Positions 6,360 to 13,440 of a DNA stretch of 13,569 nucleotides are shown piece by piece. Position numbers and translations under genes: made by a program. Positions within the stretch are counted from its first letter, which is position 1, and each line of letters begins with the position of its first letter. A model generated the notes under the pieces. The model saw nothing but the letters and a program-made list of their open reading frames with translations. It was not told the origin of the DNA and did not search any database. Source of the DNA: JBOHWJ01 sp050736615 (GTDB lineage Bacteria; Desulfobacterota; Binatia; Binatales; Binataceae); the NCBI GenBank assembly GCA_050736615.1, contig JBOHWL010000072.1, positions 1-13,569 on the forward strand, given 5' to 3'.

Positions 6360-7049
6360 ATGAGCGAACCACTATTGTCGCGCGATGAAGTCGTCGAAAT
6401 GGAGAAACTCACGGTCGCGCGCGTGATCGAGGCGATCGATGCGGGCGATAAGGACGCCGCCAAAAAACTCGCGCAAAAGATGTACAACGAATTCCTCAGC
6501 ATGCACGACCTCTACCGCGACTGGGTCGCCGCGACTTTGAGCTTCATCGGCCGCCGTTTCGGTGATCAGGTGGTCGAGGAGGCGATGGACGCGGGCGTCA
6601 AGGCGTGGTGGCTGCCCAATCTGGACAAAATGCCGGCGGGCGAAGACGCGCTGCGCGCGCGCGTACGCATGTTTGCCGCCGGGCTGCGCGCCCATTTGCA
6701 GCCGCTCCATATCGAAGAAGACGACGAAAAGATCACCATCGAGATGCGGCCGTGCGGCAGCGGCGGCCGCCTCGTGCTTGAAGGCAAGTATGAGGGCGCC
6801 GACGCGATGCTGACGCTCAAGGGGCCTCAGTTTCTCACCTACGGACGCGAAAGCTTTCCGGTATATTGCGCGCACGAGCCCGTGATGGAAGCGCAGGATA
6901 TCAAAGCTCACGGCGCACCCTTCATGGTGGTTGAGCCGGCTCACGTTTTGGGCAAGGAGCATTGCCGTTTCCTAATTTATAAAGACCGGAGCAAGGTGCC
7001 GGCAAAGTATTACGAACGCCTCGGTTTGAAAAAGCCGGAGGGTGAGTAG
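6360..7049 (+). CDS. Unrecognised 229-residue soluble protein with Cys/His motifs
   Basis: I do not recognise the family with confidence. The N-terminal half (about 1-110) looks all-helical, including MYNEFLSMHDLYRDWVAATL with H49. The C-terminal half (about 115-215) looks alpha/beta and contains C132 in MRPCGSGGRLV, C170 and H172 in VYCAHEPVMEAQ, and H201-C202 in GKEHCRFLIYKD. These Cys/His sites could bind a metal or form a catalytic site; a distant likeness to small-molecule hydrolase or vinyl-reductase-like domains came to mind but is not supported enough to name. No signal peptide or membrane segment is present. The start at 6360 is fixed by AGGAG five bases upstream; the frame continues to 6321 without support. 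It is divergent from frdA and ends 25 bases from the convergent regulator gene. Confidence 0.85.
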   Translation: MSEPLLSRDEVVEMEKLTVARVIEAIDAGDKDAAKKLAQKMYNEFLSMHDLYRDWVAATLSFIGRRFGDQVVEEAMDAGVKAWWLPNLDKMPAGEDALRARVRMFAAGLRAHLQPLHIEEDDEKITIEMRPCGSGGRLVLEGKYEGADAMLTLKGPQFLTYGRESFPVYCAHEPVMEAQDIKAHGAPFMVVEPAHVLGKEHCRFLIYKDRSKVPAKYYERLGLKKPEGE

Positions 7050-7074
7050 CGCGATCGCTCAGCAAACGCGAGGT

Positions 7075-8493
7075 TTAGCCGGGAGTCGGAGACGGCGAGG
7101 ATTTGCCGTCGGGTTTCTTGATGCCGAACTTGTCGAGCCGGTATTGCAGTGTCCGATAGCTCATCCCCAGCATCTTGGCGGCCTTGGCGATCACCCAGTC
7201 GGCTTTTTCCATCGCCTGCAAGATAACGTCGCGTTCGAGGTGCTCGAAGTTGATTCCTTCGGCGGGAATTTCGAAACGCTCGCCGCCACGCGAACGTTCG
7301 ATCCGGCCGACCGCCTTGCGCGCGAGCACTTCCTGGGGCAAATCCTTGGGCATGATGCGATCGCCCTCGCACAGGAGCAACGCGCGCTCAAGCGCGGATT
7401 CAAGTTGGCGCACATTTCCGGGCCATGAATAATCGAGCAGCACCTCCATTGCTTCGCGGCTGATTTCGCCAACGCGGCCGCTGGAAAGATGGGCGAAACG
7501 AGTCAGCGTATGAGCGGCCAGGAGCGGAATATCGGAACGGCGGTCGCGCAACGGCGGGAGCGTGATGGTCACGACGTTGACCCGATAGTATAAGTCCTCG
7601 CGAAAGCGTTCCTCGGCGACTTCTTCGGCCAGGTTGCGGTTGGTCGCCGCCACCAATCGCACGTCAACGCGGAACGACTCGTTGCCACCGACCCGCCGAA
7701 CTTCCTTCTCCTGCAAAACGCGCAGGATCTTCGCCTGTAGTCCGACACCAAGGTCGGCAATTTCGTCGAGAAACAGACTTGATTTGTCCGCGCTCTCGAT
7801 AAGTCCGATTTTGCGCTCCGTCGCGCCGGTAAAAGCCCCGCGTTCATGGCCGAACAGTTCGTTTTCGATGAGGTTGTCGGGGATCGCCGAACAATTGATT
7901 GCCACGAACGGGCGGCTCACGCGCGGTGACAGCCTGTGAATCGCACGGGCGATGATTTCCTTGCCGGTCCCGCTTTCGCCCTGGATTAGGACAGTGGAGT
8001 TCGAGGGCGCCACCTTGCGTACGATTTTGATGACCTCAAGGATCGCAGGATCCTGGCCGACGATGCCCTCGACCGGCAGCTTGCCCTCCATTTGAGTGCG
8101 TAGAAGCTGATTTTCCTGCTGCAGGTTGGCGAGCTCGGCGGCTTTGCCGACGGTCATCACCAGCGCCTCGCGATCGGTCGGTTTGGTCAGGTAATAAAAG
8201 GCGCCATTCTTCATGGCCTGGACGGCGCTTTCGATGGTGCCGTGGGCGGTCAGTACGACGATCTGGGTCGCGGGATATTGCTGCTTAACGCGACTGAGCA
8301 ATTCCTCGCCTGACATCCCCGGCATCATCAGATCGGTCAGAACTACGTCGAAGCGGCCCAGCGCCAGCATCTCCATTGCGCGTTTGCCGACCGCCGCCTC
8401 TTCAACCGCGAAGCCTTCTTCGCGCAGTGTTTCAGTGGTTATCTGGCGTTCGAGATCGTTATCTTCGACGACCAGTACGGATGCCTGATTCAT
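7075..8493 (-). CDS. NtrC-family sigma-54-dependent response regulator
   Basis: A 472-residue transcription activator with three domains. The receiver (1-120) has the acidic pair E10-D11, phospho-acceptor D54 (LTDLMMPGMSG), T82 and K104. The AAA+ domain (about 143-375) has Walker A GESGTGKE at 172-179, the sigma-54 contact loop GAFTGA at 219-224, Walker B LFLDE at 240-244, and arginine-finger region RFREDLYYR at 297-305. A Fis-type helix-turn-helix closes the protein (about 420-460, AAKMLGMSYRTLQYRL). All motifs needed to activate sigma-54 RNA polymerase are intact. Length is normal for NtrC/ZraR-type proteins. Its ATG overlaps the kinase stop in ATGA, with AAGGA just upstream, so the two are translated together. 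Target genes are unknown; the DNA-binding specificity cannot be read from sequence. Confidence 0.97.
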   Translation of the reverse strand: MNQASVLVVEDNDLERQITTETLREEGFAVEEAAVGKRAMEMLALGRFDVVLTDLMMPGMSGEELLSRVKQQYPATQIVVLTAHGTIESAVQAMKNGAFYYLTKPTDREALVMTVGKAAELANLQQENQLLRTQMEGKLPVEGIVGQDPAILEVIKIVRKVAPSNSTVLIQGESGTGKEIIARAIHRLSPRVSRPFVAINCSAIPDNLIENELFGHERGAFTGATERKIGLIESADKSSLFLDEIADLGVGLQAKILRVLQEKEVRRVGGNESFRVDVRLVAATNRNLAEEVAEERFREDLYYRVNVVTITLPPLRDRRSDIPLLAAHTLTRFAHLSSGRVGEISREAMEVLLDYSWPGNVRQLESALERALLLCEGDRIMPKDLPQEVLARKAVGRIERSRGGERFEIPAEGINFEHLERDVILQAMEKADWVIAKAAKMLGMSYRTLQYRLDKFGIKKPDGKSSPSPTPG

Positions 8494-9962
8494 GATTCCT
8501 TATGTACCGTGCCGAGCGGGAAGGTGAAAGTTACGGTGGTGCCGGGCCGCGTTTGGTTGGGCGCGATGGTGATGGTGCCGCCGTGTTTTTCGACGATCTC
8601 CTTGGAAAAGAACAACCCCAGGCCAATACCTTCGCGCTTGGTCGTGAAAAAGGGTTCGAAGACGCGCTGGGCGACTTCCGGATCGATGCCTGCGCCGGTA
8701 TCGCGAAAGCGCACGGTGAAGCGGCCGTTGTTTTGCGCAAAGGCGACCGTCAGCCGACCTCCATCGGGCATCGCCTGAGTCGCATTGGCAACCACATTCA
8801 TGAAGCAGGTACGCACCTTCTCAGCGTCTATATTGAGCACCGCGGGAGCTTCCGCGCCTTCTTCGGCCAATTCAATTCGCTGGCTGCGCATCTTGGATTC
8901 CGACAATGCCAACACGCCGTGGACGAGTTGGCGAATATCGGTTGGTGCCGGAAAAATTTCGATTGGCTGGCCATAATGCAGGAACGTCTGCACCATTTCG
9001 GAAAGCCGCCGCACCTCGTCTTTCATAATCACGAGCTGATGCAGAAAGGTCTCGCGGTCGCGCGCCACTTGCGGGCCATAACGCGCGCGCAACTGGTCGA
9101 GCGCCAAGCTGATGAAGTTGAGCGGGTTTTTGATTTCATGGGCCAGCGCGCCGGCCAACTGGCCCAGCGCGGTGAAGCGTTCCAAGCGATTAAGCTCGAC
9201 TTCGCGCTCGCGCGCCCGGCGCAACTGTCCCAGCATATCATTGAAGCTGCGCGTCAAACGTCCGATTTCATCGCGGCGTTTGGCCTCCGGCACTGGCTCG
9301 AAGCCGCGCGCGGCGATATTTTGCGCCGCGTCCGCCACCGCATGAATCGGATCGACGTAGCGTTGTGCCAGCACGTAGGCGAACACCAGCCCGATGGCGA
9401 AAATCACGAAACCGAGCGTCAGCAGCCGGGTCCGATAGTCACGCAAAGGCTGATCGAAGTCGCTGAAGTCCGCCACCACCTGCACGTAACCAAGCAGATG
9501 GTCCTCGACTTCGACCGGAATGAAATAGACCGTGCTGGCGGTGTCAGCCAGACCTAGCTTGGCGCCCGGCACGATGATCGGATTGCTCGAATCGCCCTTG
9601 CGCTTGGCCATCAGCGAGCGCACTGTCGCGGGATTGAGCGCCTCGCCGATAAGCTTGGGATTGGAGCTGTTGATGATCAGATCCTGACTCGAGGCGATGG
9701 AAACTTCGAGGCCGCGCGTATTGAGTTTGCCGACGTAGTTTTGCAGGCGGTCGCGATCAGTGGCCGAAATCGAGGTCAGCTCCTGCACGCTTATCTGAAT
9801 CGCGCTGGCAAGGTCCTTGACCTTCTTTTGAGTGGTATTGATGATCGCGTCCTGGGTGCCGATACTGACCAGCACCTCGGCGCCCAGTGTGAGTGCCAGC
9901 AAGACCACGATGAGCAGCGTGAGTTTGGCCTTTAAATTGAGCACCGGGAATTTTAATTTCAT
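8490..9962 (-). CDS. Membrane sensor histidine kinase, partner of the NtrC-type regulator
   Basis: A 490-residue inner-membrane sensor kinase. Membrane helix 1 is at about 13-33 and helix 2 at about 180-200, enclosing a periplasmic sensor of roughly 145 residues (dCache/PAS-like pattern ending VYFIPVEVEDHLLGYVQVV). A HAMP linker (about 200-253, with DEIGRLTRSFNDML) leads to the dimerisation domain with phospho-acceptor H275 (LAHEIKNPLNF). The ATP-binding domain has the N box around N393 (NVVANATQAM), G1 DTGAGI (421-426), the F box FEPFFTTK and G2 GIGLGL (445-450). The general architecture resembles ZraS/NtrB-class kinases that pair with sigma-54 activators. The ligand is unknown. The ATG at 9962 has no recognisable ribosome-binding site, which is odd for the first gene of a pair; no better in-frame start is visible. 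The stop overlaps the regulator start by 4 bases. Confidence 0.95.
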   Translation of the reverse strand: MKLKFPVLNLKAKLTLLIVVLLALTLGAEVLVSIGTQDAIINTTQKKVKDLASAIQISVQELTSISATDRDRLQNYVGKLNTRGLEVSIASSQDLIINSSNPKLIGEALNPATVRSLMAKRKGDSSNPIIVPGAKLGLADTASTVYFIPVEVEDHLLGYVQVVADFSDFDQPLRDYRTRLLTLGFVIFAIGLVFAYVLAQRYVDPIHAVADAAQNIAARGFEPVPEAKRRDEIGRLTRSFNDMLGQLRRAREREVELNRLERFTALGQLAGALAHEIKNPLNFISLALDQLRARYGPQVARDRETFLHQLVIMKDEVRRLSEMVQTFLHYGQPIEIFPAPTDIRQLVHGVLALSESKMRSQRIELAEEGAEAPAVLNIDAEKVRTCFMNVVANATQAMPDGGRLTVAFAQNNGRFTVRFRDTGAGIDPEVAQRVFEPFFTTKREGIGLGLFFSKEIVEKHGGTITIAPNQTRPGTTVTFTFPLGTVHKES

Positions 9963-10012
9963 TGGATTTAAGGCGCGCGGCCGATTGAGCGAAACCCTCG
10001 CGCTTCGCTTTT

Positions 10013-10040
10013 AGAATATCCGCGCGGCGGGAGACGCCAA
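10013..10040 (-). promoter_or_regulatory. Weak candidate promoter for the kinase-regulator pair
   Basis: In the 181-base gap 9963-10143, TTGGCG (10040-10035) and TATTCT (10018-10013) are 16 bases apart on the minus strand, each matching four of six consensus positions, about 45-50 bases before the kinase ATG. The support is weak. A small hairpin AGCGAA/TTCGCT (9988-9993 with 10004-10009) lies in the presumed leader. The rest of the gap holds nothing I can identify. Confidence 0.22.
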
Positions 10041-10143
10041 TCGCGGCCGGCACCTTCTCACCATCGTGGCAGGCTGGCGGCGAGGACGCCCGCGTGACGT
10101 ATCAGCGTGATATGCGGATGTGGATTGAATCTCGGCCGTCGTA

Positions 10144-10773
10144 TCATTGCTCCGATCGGCCGGGCGCCGGAGCCGTCGCGCGCGCGCGCATCGGCATCAG
10201 TGCGCGCGTCGCGTAGATCAGCACGGTCAGCATCACGACGATCAGAATCACGTGTTCGAAGCCGCCGAGATAACGGATGATCATTTCGAGCTGCCGGCCA
10301 AATAAATAGCCGAGCGAGATCACTACCGGCACGGAGATTACCGCACCCAGCGCATCGTAAAAGAAGAAACGGCTGGGACTTACACCGAGCGAACCCGCCG
10401 TCAAATAGACCAATGCGCGCAACCCGGCCAGAAAGCGCGCGTAAAAGATCGCCCAATGGCCGTGGCGATGCATAAATTGCTTGAGACGTTCAATTTGTTG
10501 TTGCGAGCGCGGGCGGCTGAGCCCCAGGTAGGCGACCAGCCCGGTGCCAAAGCGGCGGCCGAGGTAAAAGAGCGAATTGTCACCCGCCACCACTCCCACC
10601 AGCGCCACCATCACCGTCTGCGGATACTGGATGATGCCGCGATGAACGAGGAAACCACCGGCCAGCAGCGCCACATCTTCGGGCACCGGCAATCCCAGCC
10701 CGCATAGCAGCAACACCACCAGCAGGCCGAGGTAGGTGAAATGCTCGATAGTGCCGGAGACTAAGGTGGTCAA
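10144..10773 (-). CDS. DedA-family (SNARE-associated/VTT domain) membrane protein
   Basis: A 209-residue polytopic inner-membrane protein of the DedA family, members of which are linked to lipid-carrier recycling, membrane homeostasis and proton-motive force (family knowledge). The re-entrant signature GLGLPVPEDVALLAGG is at 25-40, followed by VAGDNSLFYLGRRFG (62-76) and the conserved basic motif YARFLAGLR (111-119), with R113 and R119 spaced as in studied DedA proteins. Hydrophobic segments lie at about 13-40, 52-72, 108-130, 138-160 and 172-190. The Glu often found just before the GLPxP loop is replaced by C24. The start is TTG; it lies 3 bases after the stop of the CYCGC protein gene, with a G-rich GGGGTGA upstream, so translation is probably coupled. 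Substrate unknown. Confidence 0.93.
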   Translation of the reverse strand: MTTLVSGTIEHFTYLGLLVVLLLCGLGLPVPEDVALLAGGFLVHRGIIQYPQTVMVALVGVVAGDNSLFYLGRRFGTGLVAYLGLSRPRSQQQIERLKQFMHRHGHWAIFYARFLAGLRALVYLTAGSLGVSPSRFFFYDALGAVISVPVVISLGYLFGRQLEMIIRYLGGFEHVILIVVMLTVLIYATRALMPMRARATAPAPGRSEQ

Positions 10774-10776
10774 GCA

Positions 10777-11187
10777 TCACCCCGCGTGACCATAGCGATC
10801 CTTAAGTACCATGCGAATCTGCTCCACTGGCGTGCCTTGCTGATAAAGCTTGCCGGCCGTGACCGCCTCGCCCACGCATACCGCGCATCCGGCGCCATGA
10901 TTGGTGCGAAAGCAATCCAGCAGGTCTTTCATTCCTTCGTTCTGTTCGCATCCGCAATAGCAGTGAAGCTGGGCCAGCAGATCAGGGTGAGCTTGCGCCA
11001 CCTGATACGCCTCGCGGGCCTCGCCTTCGAATAAGTTGGGGTTGAGCGTAACGCTGTTGGCGGCGGCGGTCGCTTGCGCATTGGCCTGCGCACGCACTTG
11101 ATAAATTCCGAAAAACGCGAGGCCGATGATCGCGAATATTCCCATGCCCGCGATTACAAAAATCGGGCCTTTCGAATTCTTAAGCAT
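10777..11187 (-). CDS. Membrane-anchored CYCGC-motif protein (PCYCGC domain)
   Basis: A 136-residue protein with one N-terminal membrane helix (about 9-29) and no lipobox cysteine, so the rest is probably periplasmic and membrane-tethered. The extracytoplasmic part carries HCYCGCEQNEGMKDLLDCF with C76, C78, C80 and C92, then GAGCAVCVGEA with C101 and C104. This pattern matches the PCYCGC-motif family of unknown function; six clustered cysteines suggest metal binding or thiol redox chemistry (inference). The first motif residue is His in place of the usual Pro. The ATG has AGGGG about seven bases upstream. The gene lies 72 bases after the Nudix gene and 3 bases before the DedA gene. Confidence 0.88.
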   Translation of the reverse strand: MLKNSKGPIFVIAGMGIFAIIGLAFFGIYQVRAQANAQATAAANSVTLNPNLFEGEAREAYQVAQAHPDLLAQLHCYCGCEQNEGMKDLLDCFRTNHGAGCAVCVGEAVTAGKLYQQGTPVEQIRMVLKDRYGHAG

Positions 11188-11259
11188 AGCGCGTCCCCTC
11201 TTCAGGCGATCTCTCCAGAACCGCGATTACGCGCATGCTGGCGAAAACCGCCGTACGCA

Positions 11260-11982
11260 CTATAGCATTTCGATGACCTGCAAGCTGCGCCGCGCGAAGC
11301 TATAAAGGGATGCCGGCCGATGCCGTCCGAGGCGCTTGAGCGGCATCCTCCGCAGCAGGCCCATCGCCATTATGCGCCGTCGGAAGTTGCGCCGATCGAG
11401 CGTGCGGTTAAGCACCGCCGCATACAGCTCTTCCAATTCAGCGAAAGTGAAGGTGGATGGCAGCAGATTGCACGCGATATTGGTGTACTCCAATTTGGAT
11501 TTGAGGCGGCGCATTGCGTAATCAGCCATCAACGCGTGATCATAAGCTAACGGCGGCAGCGCGGGTGGCTCAAACCATCGCCCGGCCGCGTACTTGGCCG
11601 AACACGAATGGACCGCCGCGGGATTATCCACCAATGCCATGTATGCGACCGAAACCACATGCGAACCCGGATCGCGCGAAGGGTCGCCAAAGGTGAAGAG
11701 CTGCTCCAGGTAGGGCTGCGCCAGTCCAGTCGCGTCATAGAGCTCACGCCGCGCCGCCTCGTCCAGCATCTCGCCGACCCGCACCAGGCCGCCGGGAAAC
11801 GCCCATTTGCCCGCCAGCTTGCCACGTTTGAGCGGCACCAGGTAGCAGCGCGGGCGCCGTCCCTCGATCGCGAACAGAACCGTATCCACCGCGACGTTTG
11901 GCCGGGCCAGCCGGCCGATTCGCGAATCCTCCCGGCGCATTGTGGTGGCGATATCAGGGTCAAAGTGCTGATCGGTCGACAT
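11260..11982 (-). CDS. Nudix-domain protein with C-terminal winged helix (NrtR-like regulator)
   Basis: A 240-residue protein: Nudix domain at about 27-145 and winged helix at about 170-235. The Nudix box (G65 to L87) keeps the outer positions but reads RELYDATGL where active hydrolases have REUxEExGU, so the two metal-binding Glu become D83 and A84; catalysis is probably weak or lost. The segments RPNVAVDTVLF, DPGSHVVSVAYMALV and TFTFAELEELYAAVLNRTLDRRNFRRRI are characteristic of the NrtR family, ADP-ribose-responsive repressors of NAD metabolism (family knowledge). The ATG at 11982 has GGAG only three bases upstream; a GTG at 12075 would add 31 poorly conserved-looking residues. No NAD gene is adjacent, so the regulated target is unknown; it may act on its neighbours or elsewhere. 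Confidence 0.9.
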   Translation of the reverse strand: MSTDQHFDPDIATTMRREDSRIGRLARPNVAVDTVLFAIEGRRPRCYLVPLKRGKLAGKWAFPGGLVRVGEMLDEAARRELYDATGLAQPYLEQLFTFGDPSRDPGSHVVSVAYMALVDNPAAVHSCSAKYAAGRWFEPPALPPLAYDHALMADYAMRRLKSKLEYTNIACNLLPSTFTFAELEELYAAVLNRTLDRRNFRRRIMAMGLLRRMPLKRLGRHRPASLYSFARRSLQVIEML

Positions 11983-12107
11983 CGGCTCCGGCGAATCGGC
12001 GGCACTTCGATTCACGGTTGCACCATCGTAGCGCGTCGCCACGTGATTTATCAGTATGCCATTCCGGACGCGCACCGCGAAGATTCAAACAACGCTGCTT
12101 CGCACGC

Positions 12108-13424
12108 TCATTCCGGATTTCGGCTCGCGGTAGTTGGTTGAAGAGGGCCGGCCTTCGCAAGGGTCTCACTGAATGCTGATTTTTCCCGCAAGCGCGCGGG
12201 TAGGAGAGAAATAGAGATTGCCGCCAGGAGTGAGCCAATCGCCATGGCGGCGAAACCGGCATACCAGGCGCGTCCGGCGTTGAAGCCGCCGCCCAGATCG
12301 AGTACCGACCCGACAGCCAGTGGCCCGATCGCGCCGCCGCCGAACCCGACCAGCGAATAAACCGCCAGCGTCGCACCCTGCTCCTCGGGCCGCGTGATTG
12401 CCACTGTGCCGGCGGTGAGCGCGCCGGAGTCGGCCGTGATTGCCGTGTTGTAGACGAACATCGCCGCGACCGCGAAGCCAAACGATAGATTTCCGCCCGC
12501 CGCGCCTGAAATCGCAATCACGACGCTGGCGCATTCAAACCAGCGCAGGAGGCGGTCACGGGTCCAGCGATGGGCCAGCTCCGCCCCGACGATGCTCGAA
12601 GGCACGCCGATGAGAGTGATCAGCATCGACCATCGCGCAATCGCAAGGCCCGCGCCGATGGCTCGCGTGCGCGTCCATGCGAAGGTCAGAAACGCCGGCA
12701 GCCAGGTCCTGAAGGCGAACAACTCCCAGCAATGGCCGCCATACGCGAAGATGTATGCGAGCGCGCCGCGACTTTTCAGCGCTGGCCGAAAATCGAGCGG
12801 ATGGCGCTCCGACAAGCGCACCTCGAAACCCGGCTCGACCGCGATACCCCGCGTTGCCAGTAACATGACAATTGCCGCAATCACCGACGCGAGCGCCGCC
12901 GCCATGAAGCTCGCGCGCCATCCATAACTGGCCGCCGTCCATCCGCTGATCAGATAGGAAAGCGCGGTGCCGATCCCAAACGCGCTGGTATAGTAGGGGA
13001 CGGCCCGGATACGGGCCCGCCCGGTGAGCCGTTGCGTTAGAATCCTAAGGCCGGGCATGTAGACGGCGGCCAGTGAAACTCCGGCCATCATTTGAAATAC
13101 GAAGGCGCTCCAAAGTCCGTCGGCATAGCGCGCAAAGCCGGCGAAGGCGAGCGCGCCGATGGCGCAGCCGGCCAGATAAATGAAGCGCGCGTCAATGACG
13201 TCGGTCAGCCCGACCAGTACTGGAACGGCGATAGTGTAGCCGATGAAATAGGCGCTGCTGATCCAGCCGGCATGCGCGGCATCGAGATGCCATAGGCGCG
13301 CCAGCTCGACCAGCGTCGAGGCGAAGGCGGCCGAGCCCGCCATACAGCAGATTTTCGCGACAATCAGGCCGCCCAGCAAACGCGTCGATCGCGCCGTCGG
13401 GCGCCGCATGAAGTCGCCGGCCAA
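12108..13424 (-). CDS. MFS-family transporter
   Basis: A 438-residue inner-membrane transporter of the major facilitator superfamily with about 12 hydrophobic segments, in two halves separated by a loop around residues 192-220. The cytoplasmic loop after helix 2 has a motif-A-like GLTDVIDARFIYLAG (72-86), and the N-half contains GWRASFMAAA, common between helices 5 and 6. Substrate is unknown; proton-driven export or import cannot be separated by sequence alone. The start is set at TTG 13424, because AGGAG lies six bases upstream (in the end of the preceding gene), whereas the ATG at 13409 has no ribosome-binding site. Three bases separate it from the preceding acetyltransferase stop, so the two are probably co-translated. 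The C-terminal tail after ~410 is hydrophilic. Confidence 0.92.
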   Translation of the reverse strand: MAGDFMRRPTARSTRLLGGLIVAKICCMAGSAAFASTLVELARLWHLDAAHAGWISSAYFIGYTIAVPVLVGLTDVIDARFIYLAGCAIGALAFAGFARYADGLWSAFVFQMMAGVSLAAVYMPGLRILTQRLTGRARIRAVPYYTSAFGIGTALSYLISGWTAASYGWRASFMAAALASVIAAIVMLLATRGIAVEPGFEVRLSERHPLDFRPALKSRGALAYIFAYGGHCWELFAFRTWLPAFLTFAWTRTRAIGAGLAIARWSMLITLIGVPSSIVGAELAHRWTRDRLLRWFECASVVIAISGAAGGNLSFGFAVAAMFVYNTAITADSGALTAGTVAITRPEEQGATLAVYSLVGFGGGAIGPLAVGSVLDLGGGFNAGRAWYAGFAAMAIGSLLAAISISLLPARLREKSAFSETLAKAGPLQPTTASRNPE

Positions 13425-13440
13425 GTATCACTCCTGTCCG
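13425..13440 (-). promoter_or_regulatory. Ribosome-binding site that sets the TTG start of the MFS gene
   Basis: On the minus strand the end of the acetyltransferase reads GGACAGGAGTGATACTTG: AGGAG, then the TGA stop, then the TTG start six bases after the Shine-Dalgarno. This arrangement favours translational coupling and the TTG over the downstream ATG. Confidence 0.65.

Noticed and set aside
5060..6388. A 442-codon open frame on the plus strand
   Set aside because: It lies antisense to frdA, whose protein is unmistakable; the frame is open only because of GC-rich codon bias, and its translation shows no domain.
7050..7074. GCGATCGC palindrome between convergent genes as a terminator or HIP1-type site
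   Set aside because: A single octamer in GC-rich DNA, no T-tract and no recurrence noticed in the window.
8502..9557. A 351-codon open frame on the plus strand
   Set aside because: It is antisense to the histidine kinase and translates to low-quality His/Arg/Gln-rich sequence without motifs.
9988..10012. Hairpin followed by TTTT on the plus strand, resembling an intrinsic terminator
   Set aside because: The stem is only six base pairs, and no plus-strand gene ends there; flanking genes are all on the minus strand.
12060..12117. Direct repeat CATTCCGGA at 12060-12068 and 12109-12117 upstream of the NrtR-like gene
   Set aside because: Nine bases in GC-rich DNA, one copy overlapping the MFS stop and not palindromic like known NrtR operators; too weak to call an operator.
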